From NCBI GenBank assembly GCA_900752015.1, contig CAADTZ010000070.1, forward strand, positions 1 to 5,172: a DNA stretch of 5,172 nucleotides. Reading direction: 5' to 3'. Shown here one piece after another: positions 1-4,872 of the stretch. The DNA comes from an uncultured Collinsella sp. GTDB lineage: Bacteria > Actinomycetota > Coriobacteriia > Coriobacteriales > Coriobacteriaceae. The position numbers and the translations under genes are program-made. Position 1 is the stretch's first letter; each line of letters begins with the position of its first letter. The notes below the pieces were generated by a model. That model saw only the letters and a list, made by a program, of their open reading frames with translations. It made no database searches and was not told the origin of the DNA.

Positions 1-16
1 AATCATTCCGCAGCGC

Positions 17-66
17 GAAGGCCCCCGTTGCCAACGCTTCGTAGAAGCGAGGCAACGGGGGCCTTC
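17..66. terminator. Long GC-rich hairpin, probable terminator downstream of the aldolase
   Basis: A perfect 16-bp inverted repeat pairs 17-32 with 51-66. After a small AA/A internal bulge, a second 6-bp stem pairs 35-40 with 44-49 around a GTA loop, so the whole element folds as one hairpin. It begins 75 bases beyond the aldolase stop codon in the direction of aldolase transcription, which fits a transcript end. Neither flank has a real U-tract: minus-strand sequence after the stem is GCGCTGCGGAATGATT, and the plus flank has only TTTT at 80-83. It is therefore not a textbook intrinsic terminator and may act in both directions or in mRNA 3' protection. The structure is certain from sequence; the function is inferred. 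Confidence 0.7.
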
Positions 67-141
67 ATGCGCGAGGACGTTTTGGAAACTAAGTACGGGG
101 ACCCGCCCAAGCCGTCCGGTGGAATCAGAGTACCCTTGCTG

Positions 142-999
142 TTACTCTGCTTTGCCCACAGAGTTGAGGTTGGTCATGCGGATCTTAACCAGCTCGGTGA
201 TCTCACGCATACCCTCCTTAGCCGGCTTCTTGGGATCGAAGCAGGCAGGGTTCTCGGCCATGTAGGCCATGAAGCCCTTGGTGAAGGCCTGACGCAGCTC
301 GGTGGCGTAATTAACCTTGCAGATGCCGTTCTTCACAGCCTCGGCAACCTGCTCATCGGGCACACCGGAGGTGCCATGCAGAACCAGCGGCACGTCGACG
401 GCGTCGCGGATGGCCTTGACCACGGACTGCTCGATGTGCGGGTCGCTCGTGTACACGCCGTGGCTGGTGCCAACGCCAATAGCGAGGGAGGTGCAGCCAG
501 TGCGCTCGACGAACTCCTTGGCCTCGGCAGGATCGGTGTAGGGGCTCTCGCCCTCAACCGCGGGACCGTCGTCCTCCTTGCCGCCAACCTTACCGAGCTC
601 GGCCTCGACGGGCACGCCCATGGCGCGGCCAGCATCGGCGACGGACTTGGTCAGGGCGATGTTGTCCTCGAAGGACTCGTGCGAGCCGTCGATCATGACA
701 GAGGTGTAGCCCGTGCGGAAAGCCTGCATGCAGCGGTCATAGCCATCGCCGTGATCGAGGTGCAGAGCGACGGGCACGGAAGCGCGCTCGGCGGCAGCCT
801 TGACCATGCCGTAGAAGTAGTCCAGACCAGCGGTCTTGATGGTGCCCGGGGTGGTCTGCATGATGACGGGGGACTTGGTCTCCTCGGCAGCGGCCAGAAC
901 GGCCATAACAAACTCGAGGTTCTCGACGTTGAACGCGCCGACGGCGTAGTGGCCGGCCTGAGCGTCCTTGAGCATCTTTTCGGTGGTAACAAGTGCCAT
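142..999 (-). CDS. Class II (zinc-dependent) ketose-bisphosphate aldolase, FbaA/GatY/KbaY family
   Basis: This 285-residue cytoplasmic enzyme should reversibly cleave a ketose 1,6-bisphosphate (fructose or tagatose) to dihydroxyacetone phosphate plus glyceraldehyde 3-phosphate. The class II TIM-barrel motifs are all present. HLDHGDGY at 80-87 supplies the catalytic Asp82 and zinc ligand His83. VEAELG is at 131-136. GTSHGVY at 177-183 supplies His180, and LVLHGTSGVP at 205-214 supplies His208. KVNYATELR at 228-236 is the phosphate/DHAP-binding segment. From memory, positions 82/83/180/208 equal those of E. coli KbaY/GatY, and the length matches too, but B. subtilis FbaA is nearly the same size, so the substrate is not settled. 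The start at 999 is chosen because GAGGAG lies 9 bases upstream and the family N-terminus follows at once; the frame stays open to 1140 but that part is not family-like. It is divergent from a DeoR regulator, the common partner of GatY/AgaY-type genes. No motif is missing. Confidence 0.93.
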   Translation of the reverse strand: MALVTTEKMLKDAQAGHYAVGAFNVENLEFVMAVLAAAEETKSPVIMQTTPGTIKTAGLDYFYGMVKAAAERASVPVALHLDHGDGYDRCMQAFRTGYTSVMIDGSHESFEDNIALTKSVADAGRAMGVPVEAELGKVGGKEDDGPAVEGESPYTDPAEAKEFVERTGCTSLAIGVGTSHGVYTSDPHIEQSVVKAIRDAVDVPLVLHGTSGVPDEQVAEAVKNGICKVNYATELRQAFTKGFMAYMAENPACFDPKKPAKEGMREITELVKIRMTNLNSVGKAE

Positions 1000-1008
1000 G
1001 AGCGTTTG

Positions 1009-1014
1009 CTCCTC
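1009..1014 (-). promoter_or_regulatory. Ribosome binding site of the aldolase
   Basis: GAGGAG on the minus strand lies 9 bases before the ATG at 999-997. It fixes this start over the upstream in-frame ATGs at 1140 and 1083. A 6-bp GC hairpin (1020-1042) ends only 5 bases before it. Confidence 0.8.
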
Positions 1015-1019
1015 TCCCT

Positions 1020-1042
1020 CGCCCGCATCTGGACATCGGGCG
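1020..1042 (-). promoter_or_regulatory. Leader hairpin just before the aldolase ribosome binding site
   Basis: On the minus strand CGCCCG (1042-1037) pairs perfectly with CGGGCG (1025-1020) around an 11-base loop, 5 bases upstream of the GAGGAG site. Such a position could stabilise the mRNA 5' end or tune ribosome loading. Only the pairing is seen; the effect is inferred, and a 6-bp stem in GC-rich DNA could be chance. Confidence 0.35.
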
Positions 1043-1056
1043 TAGTTGTTCACAAG

Positions 1057-1077
1057 GCGTTTTACCTTGCGTTTTAC
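1057..1077. repeat. Tandem 9-bp direct repeat, candidate DeoR-family operator in the aldolase leader
   Basis: GCGTTTTAC occurs at 1057-1065 and again at 1069-1077, a period of 12 bp, separated by CTT. Read on the aldolase strand it is GTAAAACGC twice. It lies 58 bases upstream of the aldolase start and directly downstream of a -10-like TACAAT (1090-1085). Several DeoR-family sugar repressors are known to bind short repeated half-sites near such promoters, so this is a plausible target of the divergent DeoR gene. That link is inference. Confidence 0.4.
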
Positions 1078-1084
1078 TGCGCTC

Positions 1085-1090
1085 ATTGTA
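1085..1090 (-). promoter_or_regulatory. Possible -10 element of the aldolase promoter
   Basis: TACAAT on the minus strand matches TATAAT at 5 of 6 positions and lies about 85 bases before the aldolase start. No convincing -35 hexamer is found at 16-18 bases, so the call rests on the -10 match and position alone. Confidence 0.25.
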
Positions 1091-1205
1091 TGAAATTCAG
1101 CGGCTTTGCAGTTGCGAGATATTGAGCCCATGCAGATCAATACAGTCGTTTTTGAAAAGCAAACGGAAGGAATATGAGCCGAGTGGGCATGTTCGATATT
1201 GAATT

Positions 1206-1234
1206 TTGGGCGTTCAGCGTCTTTCTTTTATAGA
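1206..1234 (+). promoter_or_regulatory. Possible sigma70-type promoter of deoR
   Basis: TTGGGC (1206-1211) and TATAGA (1229-1234) are separated by 17 bases, giving 3 of 6 and 4 of 6 consensus matches. Transcription would begin near 1241, about 90 bases before the chosen ATG. The -10 lies inside an inverted repeat (1224-1239). The match is weak and the region is AT-rich, so chance is a real alternative. Confidence 0.3.
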
Positions 1235-1239
1235 AAAGA
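1224..1239. repeat. Inverted repeat over the deoR -10 region, candidate operator
   Basis: TCTTTT (1224-1229) and AAAAGA (1234-1239) form perfect 6-bp arms around ATAG. It covers the candidate -10, which is where an autorepressor would block transcription. The A/T-only character lowers its weight. Confidence 0.3.
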
Positions 1240-1256
1240 TAAGTAATCGAAAGGTG

Positions 1257-1277
1257 TTTTCTTACTCAAAAAGAAAA
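1257..1277. repeat. Second inverted repeat in the deoR leader
   Basis: TTTTCTT (1257-1263) and AAGAAAA (1271-1277) are perfect 7-bp arms around a 7-base spacer. Its centre is about 35 bases from that of the repeat at 1224-1239, and both share pyrimidine-tract/purine-tract arms. It could be a second regulator site or a weak leader hairpin. Confidence 0.3.
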
Positions 1278-1323
1278 TGAACGAAAATAGAGTCAACACA
1301 ATTCCTGCAAATTTAGCCGAGAA

Positions 1324-1328
1324 TGGAG
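1324..1328 (+). promoter_or_regulatory. Ribosome binding site deciding the deoR start
   Basis: TGGAG lies 5 bases before the ATG at 1334. The alternative in-frame ATG at 1277 has only A-rich sequence upstream and would add 19 residues that do not resemble the family's N-terminus. Confidence 0.6.
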
Positions 1329-1333
1329 CAAAC

Positions 1334-2137
1334 ATGGCCCAAGCTACCAGCCGCGCTTTTGCCGACGAACGCCGTACCGCCATCATGGAAATGCTCGAGC
1401 ATAATGCCTCGGTGCAGGTAGCAGAAATCGCCCAGACCTTTGGCGTGTCCTCCGTCACCGCCCGCGCCGACCTGGACGCGCTCGCCGAAGCAGGCAAGCT
1501 GCGCCGCACACATGGTGGTGCCGTATCGCTCCACAAACGCCTGACCGTTTCCACGCAGGATCGCCGCATCAATGTCAACGTCGCCGCCAAGCAAGCCATC
1601 GCGCAAAGCGCCATCGAGCTCGTCAATGACGGCGACACGCTGCTCGTCGACTCGGGCACCACGGCGCTCGAGTTCGTCCGGCTCCTCGACCAGCGCGACG
1701 GTATCACCGTCATCACGGCAGACATTACCATTGCCGATTACATCGACGAGAGCATGCCCTCGGTCGATGTCGTCATGCTGGGCGGGGCGCTGCGCAAAGG
1801 CCATCGCTATTTGTACGGGCCGCTCACTATGCAGGCGCTCCAAATGGTCCATGCCGATCTGGCCGTCATGTGCCCCGGCGCCTTTGTCTCCAGCTGCGGC
1901 TTTACGACCGACTTTCCCCAGATGGCCGAGACCAAAACGGCGATGATCGCCGCGGCCCATCAAAGCGTCGCCCTCATGGACGCCAGCAAGGTAAACGGAC
2001 GCGGCATGTACCGCTTTGCCGAGCTTGCCGACGTTGACACCATCGTGATGGACCGTGACCCCGATCATGCCGTCGCCACCTCAATCGCCGAGATCGCCGA
2101 CAGCGCACGTCCAGCCCTCATCATCGCCACCAGCTAA
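1334..2137 (+). CDS. DeoR-family transcriptional regulator (sugar-phosphate sensing)
   Basis: This 267-residue DNA-binding repressor is of the DeoR/GlpR/LacR/AgaR type. The N-terminal winged helix-turn-helix spans about 13-65: VAEIAQTFGVSSVTARADLDAL (29-50) is the helix-turn-helix and GKLRRTHGGAV (54-64) the typical wing. The C-terminal DeoRC sensor domain (about 80-240) has the phosphate-sugar binding signatures DSGTT (106-110), MLGG (148-151) and DASKV (216-220). Members bind phosphorylated sugars and are usually released from DNA by a pathway intermediate. The gene is divergent from a ketose-bisphosphate aldolase, so a fructose or tagatose phosphate is the likely signal (inference). The length is normal for the family. 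The start at 1334 is preferred over 1277 (286 residues) because of its ribosome site; the longer form cannot be excluded. It converges on the flavodiiron gene, with a terminator between them. Confidence 0.92.
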   Translation: MAQATSRAFADERRTAIMEMLEHNASVQVAEIAQTFGVSSVTARADLDALAEAGKLRRTHGGAVSLHKRLTVSTQDRRINVNVAAKQAIAQSAIELVNDGDTLLVDSGTTALEFVRLLDQRDGITVITADITIADYIDESMPSVDVVMLGGALRKGHRYLYGPLTMQALQMVHADLAVMCPGAFVSSCGFTTDFPQMAETKTAMIAAAHQSVALMDASKVNGRGMYRFAELADVDTIVMDRDPDHAVATSIAEIADSARPALIIATS

Positions 2138-2180
2138 AACAAAAACCACCACAAAGGTGCCTGTTCCCTTTGTGGTGGTT
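2136..2180 (-). terminator. Rho-independent terminator of the flavodiiron gene, possibly bidirectional
   Basis: A perfect 14-bp stem pairs 2144-2157 with 2167-2180 around a 9-base loop. Read on the minus strand it is followed by TTTTTGTTTTA, a proper U-tract, 33 bases after the flavodiiron stop codon. On the plus strand the stem starts 6 bases after the deoR stop but is followed by GTGATGG rather than Us, so termination of deoR here is likely weaker. The U-tract overlaps the deoR stop codon on the opposite strand. Confidence 0.9.
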
Positions 2181-2212
2181 GTGATGGTTGAGCGTCAAAA
2201 GTGAACGTGTCG

Positions 2213-3373
2213 CTACTTGGAGAGCTCGTCGGCGAGGGCCTCGATCTGGGCGCGCGAGGCGTCGTTGAGCGAGCCCAGCACAGTCACCTTGTTCTGCGTC
2301 AGGGTGATGTCCTTCATGCCCTCGAGCTCCTTGGTCATAACCTTGGCAGCTGCGGGCGCCCAGGAACCGGACTCGACAAGCGCCACGGTGCGGTTCTGGT
2401 AGGCATGCTCGGCGAGCGTGTGGATAAAGGTGCTCATGCACGGGAAGATCTCGCCCTGATAGGTAATGGAGGCGAGCACCAGACGGTCGTAGCGGAACGC
2501 ATCCTCAACGGCCTCGGCCATGTCGTCGCGAGCCAGGTCAAAGGCGGAGACCTTCTGGCCGCGAGCCTCGAGCGCAGATGCGAGCTCCTCGACGGCAGCC
2601 TTCAGATGGCCATACACGCTCGCATAGGCGATCGTGATGCCCTCGTCCTCGGGCTGATAGCTCGACCAGGTGTTATAGGTGTCGAGGTAGTAGCCCAGGT
2701 TCTCGGTCAGCACGGGGCCGTGGAGCGGGCAGATGATCTGGATGTCCAGGTCGGCGGCCTTCTTGAGGACGGCCTGCACGAACTTGCCGAACTTACCGAC
2801 GATGCCAAAGTAGTAGCGGCGAGCCTCGCAAGCCCACCCTTCCGGATCCTCGATGTCGTTGGCGCCAAACTTGCCAAAGCCGTCGGCACTAAAGAGCACC
2901 TTGTCGGTGGACTCGTAGGAGAAGATCACCTCGGGCCAGTGAACGTTGGGGGCGCCGATAAAGGTCAGGCTGTGGCCGCCCAGGTCGAGCACATCGCCCT
3001 CTTTGACGACCATCTTGCGCTCGGGGTAGTCGGTACCAAAGTAGTTGACCATCATGCGGAAGGCGCCCATGCTGGCCACAATCTGTGCCTGGGGATAGCG
3101 CTCCATAAAGGCGGCGATGCCGGCGGAGTGATCGGGCTCCATGTGATGGACGACCAGGTAGTCGGGCGTACGGCCATCGAGCACGGCCTCGAGGTTGCCG
3201 AGCCACTCGTCGACAAAGCCAGCGTCGACCGAATCGGCGACAGCGATTTTATCGCCCAAGATAACGTAGCTGTTGTATGCCATACCGTTCTCGGACACAT
3301 CGTACTGGCCCTCGAACAGGTCAATGTCGTGATCGTCGACACCGATGTAGCGGATATCCTTGGTGATCTCCAT
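2213..3373 (-). CDS. fprA: Family-A flavodiiron protein (FprA-type O2/NO reductase)
   Basis: This 386-residue soluble flavoprotein is of the class that reduces O2 to water and/or NO to N2O, protecting anaerobes. The N-terminal metallo-beta-lactamase-like domain (about 1-240) has the full set of diiron ligands: HHMEPDH (76-82) gives His77, Glu79, Asp81 and His82; NVHWPE (143-148) gives His145; SADGFG (162-167) gives Asp164; PLHGP (216-220) gives His218. The C-terminal flavodoxin-like FMN domain (about 246-386) has YASVYGHL (250-257) as phosphate loop, ASITYQGEIFP (301-311) and VESGSWAP (333-340). There is no rubredoxin or NADH-oxidase extension, so electrons must come from separate proteins not in this window. 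O2 versus NO preference cannot be read from sequence. The start at 3373 follows AGGAGG by 9 bases and gives the usual N-terminus; an in-frame ATG at 3436 is rejected. It is probably monocistronic, with a terminator at 2136-2180. Confidence 0.94.
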   Translation of the reverse strand: MEITKDIRYIGVDDHDIDLFEGQYDVSENGMAYNSYVILGDKIAVADSVDAGFVDEWLGNLEAVLDGRTPDYLVVHHMEPDHSAGIAAFMERYPQAQIVASMGAFRMMVNYFGTDYPERKMVVKEGDVLDLGGHSLTFIGAPNVHWPEVIFSYESTDKVLFSADGFGKFGANDIEDPEGWACEARRYYFGIVGKFGKFVQAVLKKAADLDIQIICPLHGPVLTENLGYYLDTYNTWSSYQPEDEGITIAYASVYGHLKAAVEELASALEARGQKVSAFDLARDDMAEAVEDAFRYDRLVLASITYQGEIFPCMSTFIHTLAEHAYQNRTVALVESGSWAPAAAKVMTKELEGMKDITLTQNKVTVLGSLNDASRAQIEALADELSK

Positions 3374-3382
3374 CAGGCAAAG

Positions 3383-3388
3383 CCTCCT
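3383..3388 (-). promoter_or_regulatory. Ribosome binding site of fprA
   Basis: A perfect AGGAGG lies 9 bases before the ATG (3373-3371) and fixes this start over the ATG at 3436. Confidence 0.85.
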
Positions 3389-3389
3389 A

Positions 3390-3413
3390 GATAGACAAAA
3401 GAGCCCGTCTATC
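3390..3413. repeat. Inverted repeat in the fprA leader
   Basis: GATAGAC (3390-3396) and GTCTATC (3407-3413) are perfect 7-bp arms around a 10-base spacer. The repeat abuts the ribosome site (3383-3388) and touches the -10-like TATGAT (3416-3411). It could be a leader hairpin that affects translation or a regulator site near the transcription start. Confidence 0.35.
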
Positions 3414-3416
3414 ATA
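3411..3416 (-). promoter_or_regulatory. Possible -10 element of fprA
   Basis: TATGAT on the minus strand matches TATAAT at 5 of 6 positions, 38 bases before the fprA start. The -35 position (around 3434-3439) has no consensus hexamer but is occupied by a palindrome (3429-3442), as seen at promoters controlled by a bound regulator. Confidence 0.35.
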
Positions 3417-3428
3417 ACACTCGCCTTC

Positions 3429-3442
3429 ATAGCCACGGCTAT
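3429..3442. promoter_or_regulatory. Near-perfect 14-bp palindrome, candidate operator upstream of fprA
   Basis: ATAGCC (3429-3434) and GGCTAT (3437-3442) are perfect arms around a 2-base centre, in the -35 region relative to the TATGAT at 3416-3411. A compact dyad at this place suggests a dimeric regulator, for example one responding to oxygen or nitric oxide. The regulator is not identified and the assignment is inference. Confidence 0.4.
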
Positions 3443-3471
3443 CTGTCAGCATCCTTACCGATTGTTTTTGA

Positions 3472-3487
3472 GGCGGAATATACCGCC
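3472..3487. terminator. Weak hairpin downstream of lacI
   Basis: GGCGG (3472-3476) pairs with CCGCC (3483-3487) around a 6-base loop, 15 bases after the lacI stop codon. On the minus strand it is followed by TCAAAAACA, not Us, so it is at best a poor terminator; readthrough from lacI into fprA is possible. Confidence 0.2.
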
Positions 3488-3502
3488 GTTTACCTGCACA
3501 AA

Positions 3503-4534
3503 CTATGAGCGTGGTATCGCCGTGCTATGTCGAATAATGAGCTGGCCGGGAATACGGATGGCAACGGTTTTGCCCGCCGTACCCGCCTCGGGAACCGCAT
3601 GCTCAAACACCTCGCGTCCGCGCTGATGTAGATCGAATCGCACGGTCGTGAGCTCGTTGTGTGCCACAAAATCATCGAGCGAATCGTCGACGCCCACCAC
3701 GCTCACGTCCTCGGGCACACGCAGGCCGCTATCGCGCAGCGCCGCAATTGCGCCGTTTGCCATCTGGTCGTTTGCCGCGTAAATCGCCGTCATGGTGTGA
3801 TCGTGCTCGGCCAGGTGCCTGCCGGCCTCGTAGCCGCTGTTGGCAGACCAGTCGCCCTCGAGCGGCTCTGCCGGCTCGATGTGTTTACGCTCGAGTGCAT
3901 CCTGCCAACCGGCGCGACGAAATTGTTCGTCGACCGAGAACGAAGGGCCGCCAATATAGCGAATCTGCTCGTGCCCCAGCTCAAACAGGTGATCCATAAG
4001 CAAGAGCGAGCAGCCATAATGATCGGAGTCGACCGTGGTCACCCGCGGGTGCGCGTACATGGTGACGATAACCGTGCCAATGCCCGGCAGTGGATCAAAC
4101 GTCTCAAAATCGGGCGCCATGCGGCTCATGCCGATGATGATGCCGTCCACCGGCAATGCGGCCATACGACGCGTGGCCTCGGCAAGTGAGAATTCCTCGG
4201 TCTTGGACATCTCGACCAGCGTGATGGCACAATTATGCTCGCGAGCAGCGCTGGCGATGCCGTCGATCATTGAGAGGTTGCCAAACTTGGTGACATCGTT
4301 GACGCACAGGCCGACCGAATGGTAACGGCCGTCACGCAGCGAGCGACCGGCATAACTCGGACGAAAGCCGAGCTCTTGCATAGCGGCCTGCACGCGCTGG
4401 CGCGTCTGCTCGTTAACGTTGGGCAAGCCGTTGGCGACGCGCGAAACCGTCTGCTGCGAAACGCCAGCAGCGCGGGCGACGTCGGCCATGGAGACCGGAC
4501 GCGTACCTGTATCGTTGGACGGGCGCCTTGCCAC
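3503..4534 (-). CDS. LacI/GalR-family transcriptional regulator, probable galactose regulator
   Basis: This 343-residue repressor has the classic LacI layout. The N-terminal helix-turn-helix, VSMADVARAAGVSQQTVSRV at 14-33, uses Gln27-Gln28 as the first recognition-helix residues, followed by NGLPNVNEQTRQRVQ (35-49). The hinge helix is around RSLRDGR (64-70). The periplasmic-binding-protein-like effector domain (72-343) shows VDSDHYG (168-174), RYIGGPS (192-198), YAANDQMANGAIAAL (252-266) and VPEDVSVVGVDDS (273-285). The end LIIRHST (332-338) is typical of the family. The start is GTG; the minus strand reads AAGGTGATCC before it, a 10-base match to the anti-Shine-Dalgarno region of 16S rRNA. 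The next in-frame Met, residue 16, lies inside the helix-turn-helix and would break it. The gene is divergent from galactokinase, and the spacer holds three copies of one LacI-type operator, so galactose or a derivative is the likely inducer and autoregulation is likely (inference). It is 129 bases upstream of fprA on the same strand, with no shared function apparent. Confidence 0.92.
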   Translation of the reverse strand: MARRPSNDTGTRPVSMADVARAAGVSQQTVSRVANGLPNVNEQTRQRVQAAMQELGFRPSYAGRSLRDGRYHSVGLCVNDVTKFGNLSMIDGIASAAREHNCAITLVEMSKTEEFSLAEATRRMAALPVDGIIIGMSRMAPDFETFDPLPGIGTVIVTMYAHPRVTTVDSDHYGCSLLLMDHLFELGHEQIRYIGGPSFSVDEQFRRAGWQDALERKHIEPAEPLEGDWSANSGYEAGRHLAEHDHTMTAIYAANDQMANGAIAALRDSGLRVPEDVSVVGVDDSLDDFVAHNELTTVRFDLHQRGREVFEHAVPEAGTAGKTVAIRIPGQLIIRHSTAIPRS

Positions 4535-4535
4535 A

Positions 4536-4545
4536 GGATCACCTT
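4536..4545 (-). promoter_or_regulatory. Extended ribosome binding site of the LacI regulator
   Basis: AAGGTGATCC on the minus strand ends 1 base before the GTG codon and is complementary to the 3' end of 16S rRNA over its length. Counted from the AAGG core the spacing is about 7 bases. It supports the GTG start. Confidence 0.65.
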
Positions 4546-4626
4546 CACCCTTGCGAGATCTGAATAGCGTGAATGCCGGCCCGGGCAGAAATACACTCCG
4601 CGCCGAGGCCCGCTATCGTCGGACGC

Positions 4627-4642
4627 ATGTTAACGTACTCTA
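4627..4642. promoter_or_regulatory. LacI-type operator copy A, proximal to lacI
   Basis: ATGTTAACGTACTCTA contains TGTTAACGTACTC, identical over 13 bp to copies B and C. The CG at the centre (4634-4635) is characteristic of LacI/GalR operators. It lies about 90 bases before the lacI GTG and just downstream of the candidate lacI -10 (4673-4668), a place suited to autorepression. Confidence 0.75.
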
Positions 4643-4667
4643 CTTTTTCTATCTGCATCTCTTCTGC

Positions 4668-4673
4668 TTTATA
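4668..4673 (-). promoter_or_regulatory. Possible -10 element of the lacI promoter
   Basis: TATAAA on the minus strand matches TATAAT at 5 of 6. At 17 bases upstream the -35 position has TGAACG, a 3 of 6 match. Transcription would begin near 4661, giving a leader of roughly 125 bases that includes operator copy A. Confidence 0.3.
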
Positions 4674-4746
4674 AGTCCATACGGCAGTACCGTTCACGGC
4701 TGTATTTCTACCGATTACCAGATTCTCAAAAAGTGACAAGCGTTGT

Positions 4747-4766
4747 GTTATGAGTACGTTAACATA
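4747..4766. promoter_or_regulatory. LacI-type operator copy B, inverted
   Basis: GTTATGAGTACGTTAACA (4747-4764) is the exact reverse complement of copy C over 18 bp. Around its central CG (4757-4758) the stretch 4749-4766 is an imperfect palindrome, TATG...ACGT...CATA, with 6 of 9 paired positions. It may overlap a galK promoter: GTGACA at 4733-4738 lies 16 bases before TACGTT at 4755-4760, a weak match. Confidence 0.8.
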
Positions 4767-4814
4767 GCCCGTAACGTGCGACATCGTGAACACTTGGTTC
4801 ATGCCGCTTTAAGT

Positions 4815-4832
4815 TGTTAACGTACTCATAAC
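4815..4832. promoter_or_regulatory. LacI-type operator copy C, proximal to galK
   Basis: TGTTAACGTACTCATAAC matches copy B perfectly over 18 bp in opposite orientation and copy A over its first 13 bp. Its centre is 64 bp from that of copy B and 187 bp from that of copy A. It ends 40 bases before the galK start, so a bound repressor should sit on or just past the promoter. Confidence 0.8.
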
Positions 4833-4872
4833 GACGCAAAACTCACCCGTGCGCGCCAAGGAAAGGACTCCC

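Larger units (their letters stand above)
1000..1333. other. AT-rich divergent regulatory spacer between aldolase and deoR
   Basis: This gap of 334 bases separates the two divergent start codons. Its part at 1140-1300 is much more AT-rich than the coding DNA around it. It holds the aldolase ribosome site and leader hairpin, a 9-bp direct repeat, weak promoter candidates in both directions and two inverted repeats near deoR. No additional convincing small gene was found. Confidence 0.6.
4535..4872. other. Divergent gal regulatory spacer between lacI and galK
   Basis: This 338-base gap between divergent start codons holds the ribosome sites of both genes, a candidate lacI promoter and three copies of one operator centred near 4634, 4757 and 4821. 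No convincing small gene was found: open frames here lack plausible ribosome sites and family-like sequence. Confidence 0.7.

Noticed and set aside
126..149. 7-bp inverted repeat CAGAGTA/TACTCTG over the aldolase stop codon
   Set aside because: Real pairing, but a 10-base loop, no U-tract and modest GC content make it a poor terminator; the hairpin at 17-66 is the better candidate.
28..1125. 365-codon open frame on the plus strand antisense to the aldolase
   Set aside because: It is a by-product of GC-rich third positions in the aldolase, which has complete catalytic motifs and a ribosome site. The antisense product resembles no family and spans a terminator hairpin.
1000..1140. 47-residue N-terminal extension of the aldolase
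   Set aside because: The frame is open but the extra residues are not family-like, contain the ribosome site and leader repeats, and there is a strong ribosome site for the internal ATG.
1313..2068. 251-codon open frame antisense to deoR
   Set aside because: Composition shadow of a clear DeoR protein; no ribosome site or family features.
2201..3394. 397-codon open frame on the plus strand antisense to fprA
   Set aside because: It mirrors the fprA codons; the minus-strand frame has all diiron ligands and a perfect ribosome site. The antisense translation is low-complexity and unrecognised.
4411..4420. GTTAACGT inside the lacI coding sequence, like half of the gal operator
   Set aside because: Only 8 bp match, the other half is absent, and it encodes the conserved NVNE segment, so codon constraint explains it.
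4545..4802. Open frames in the lacI-galK spacer on both strands
   Set aside because: No ribosome sites, no family resemblance, and they run through the operators and promoter region.
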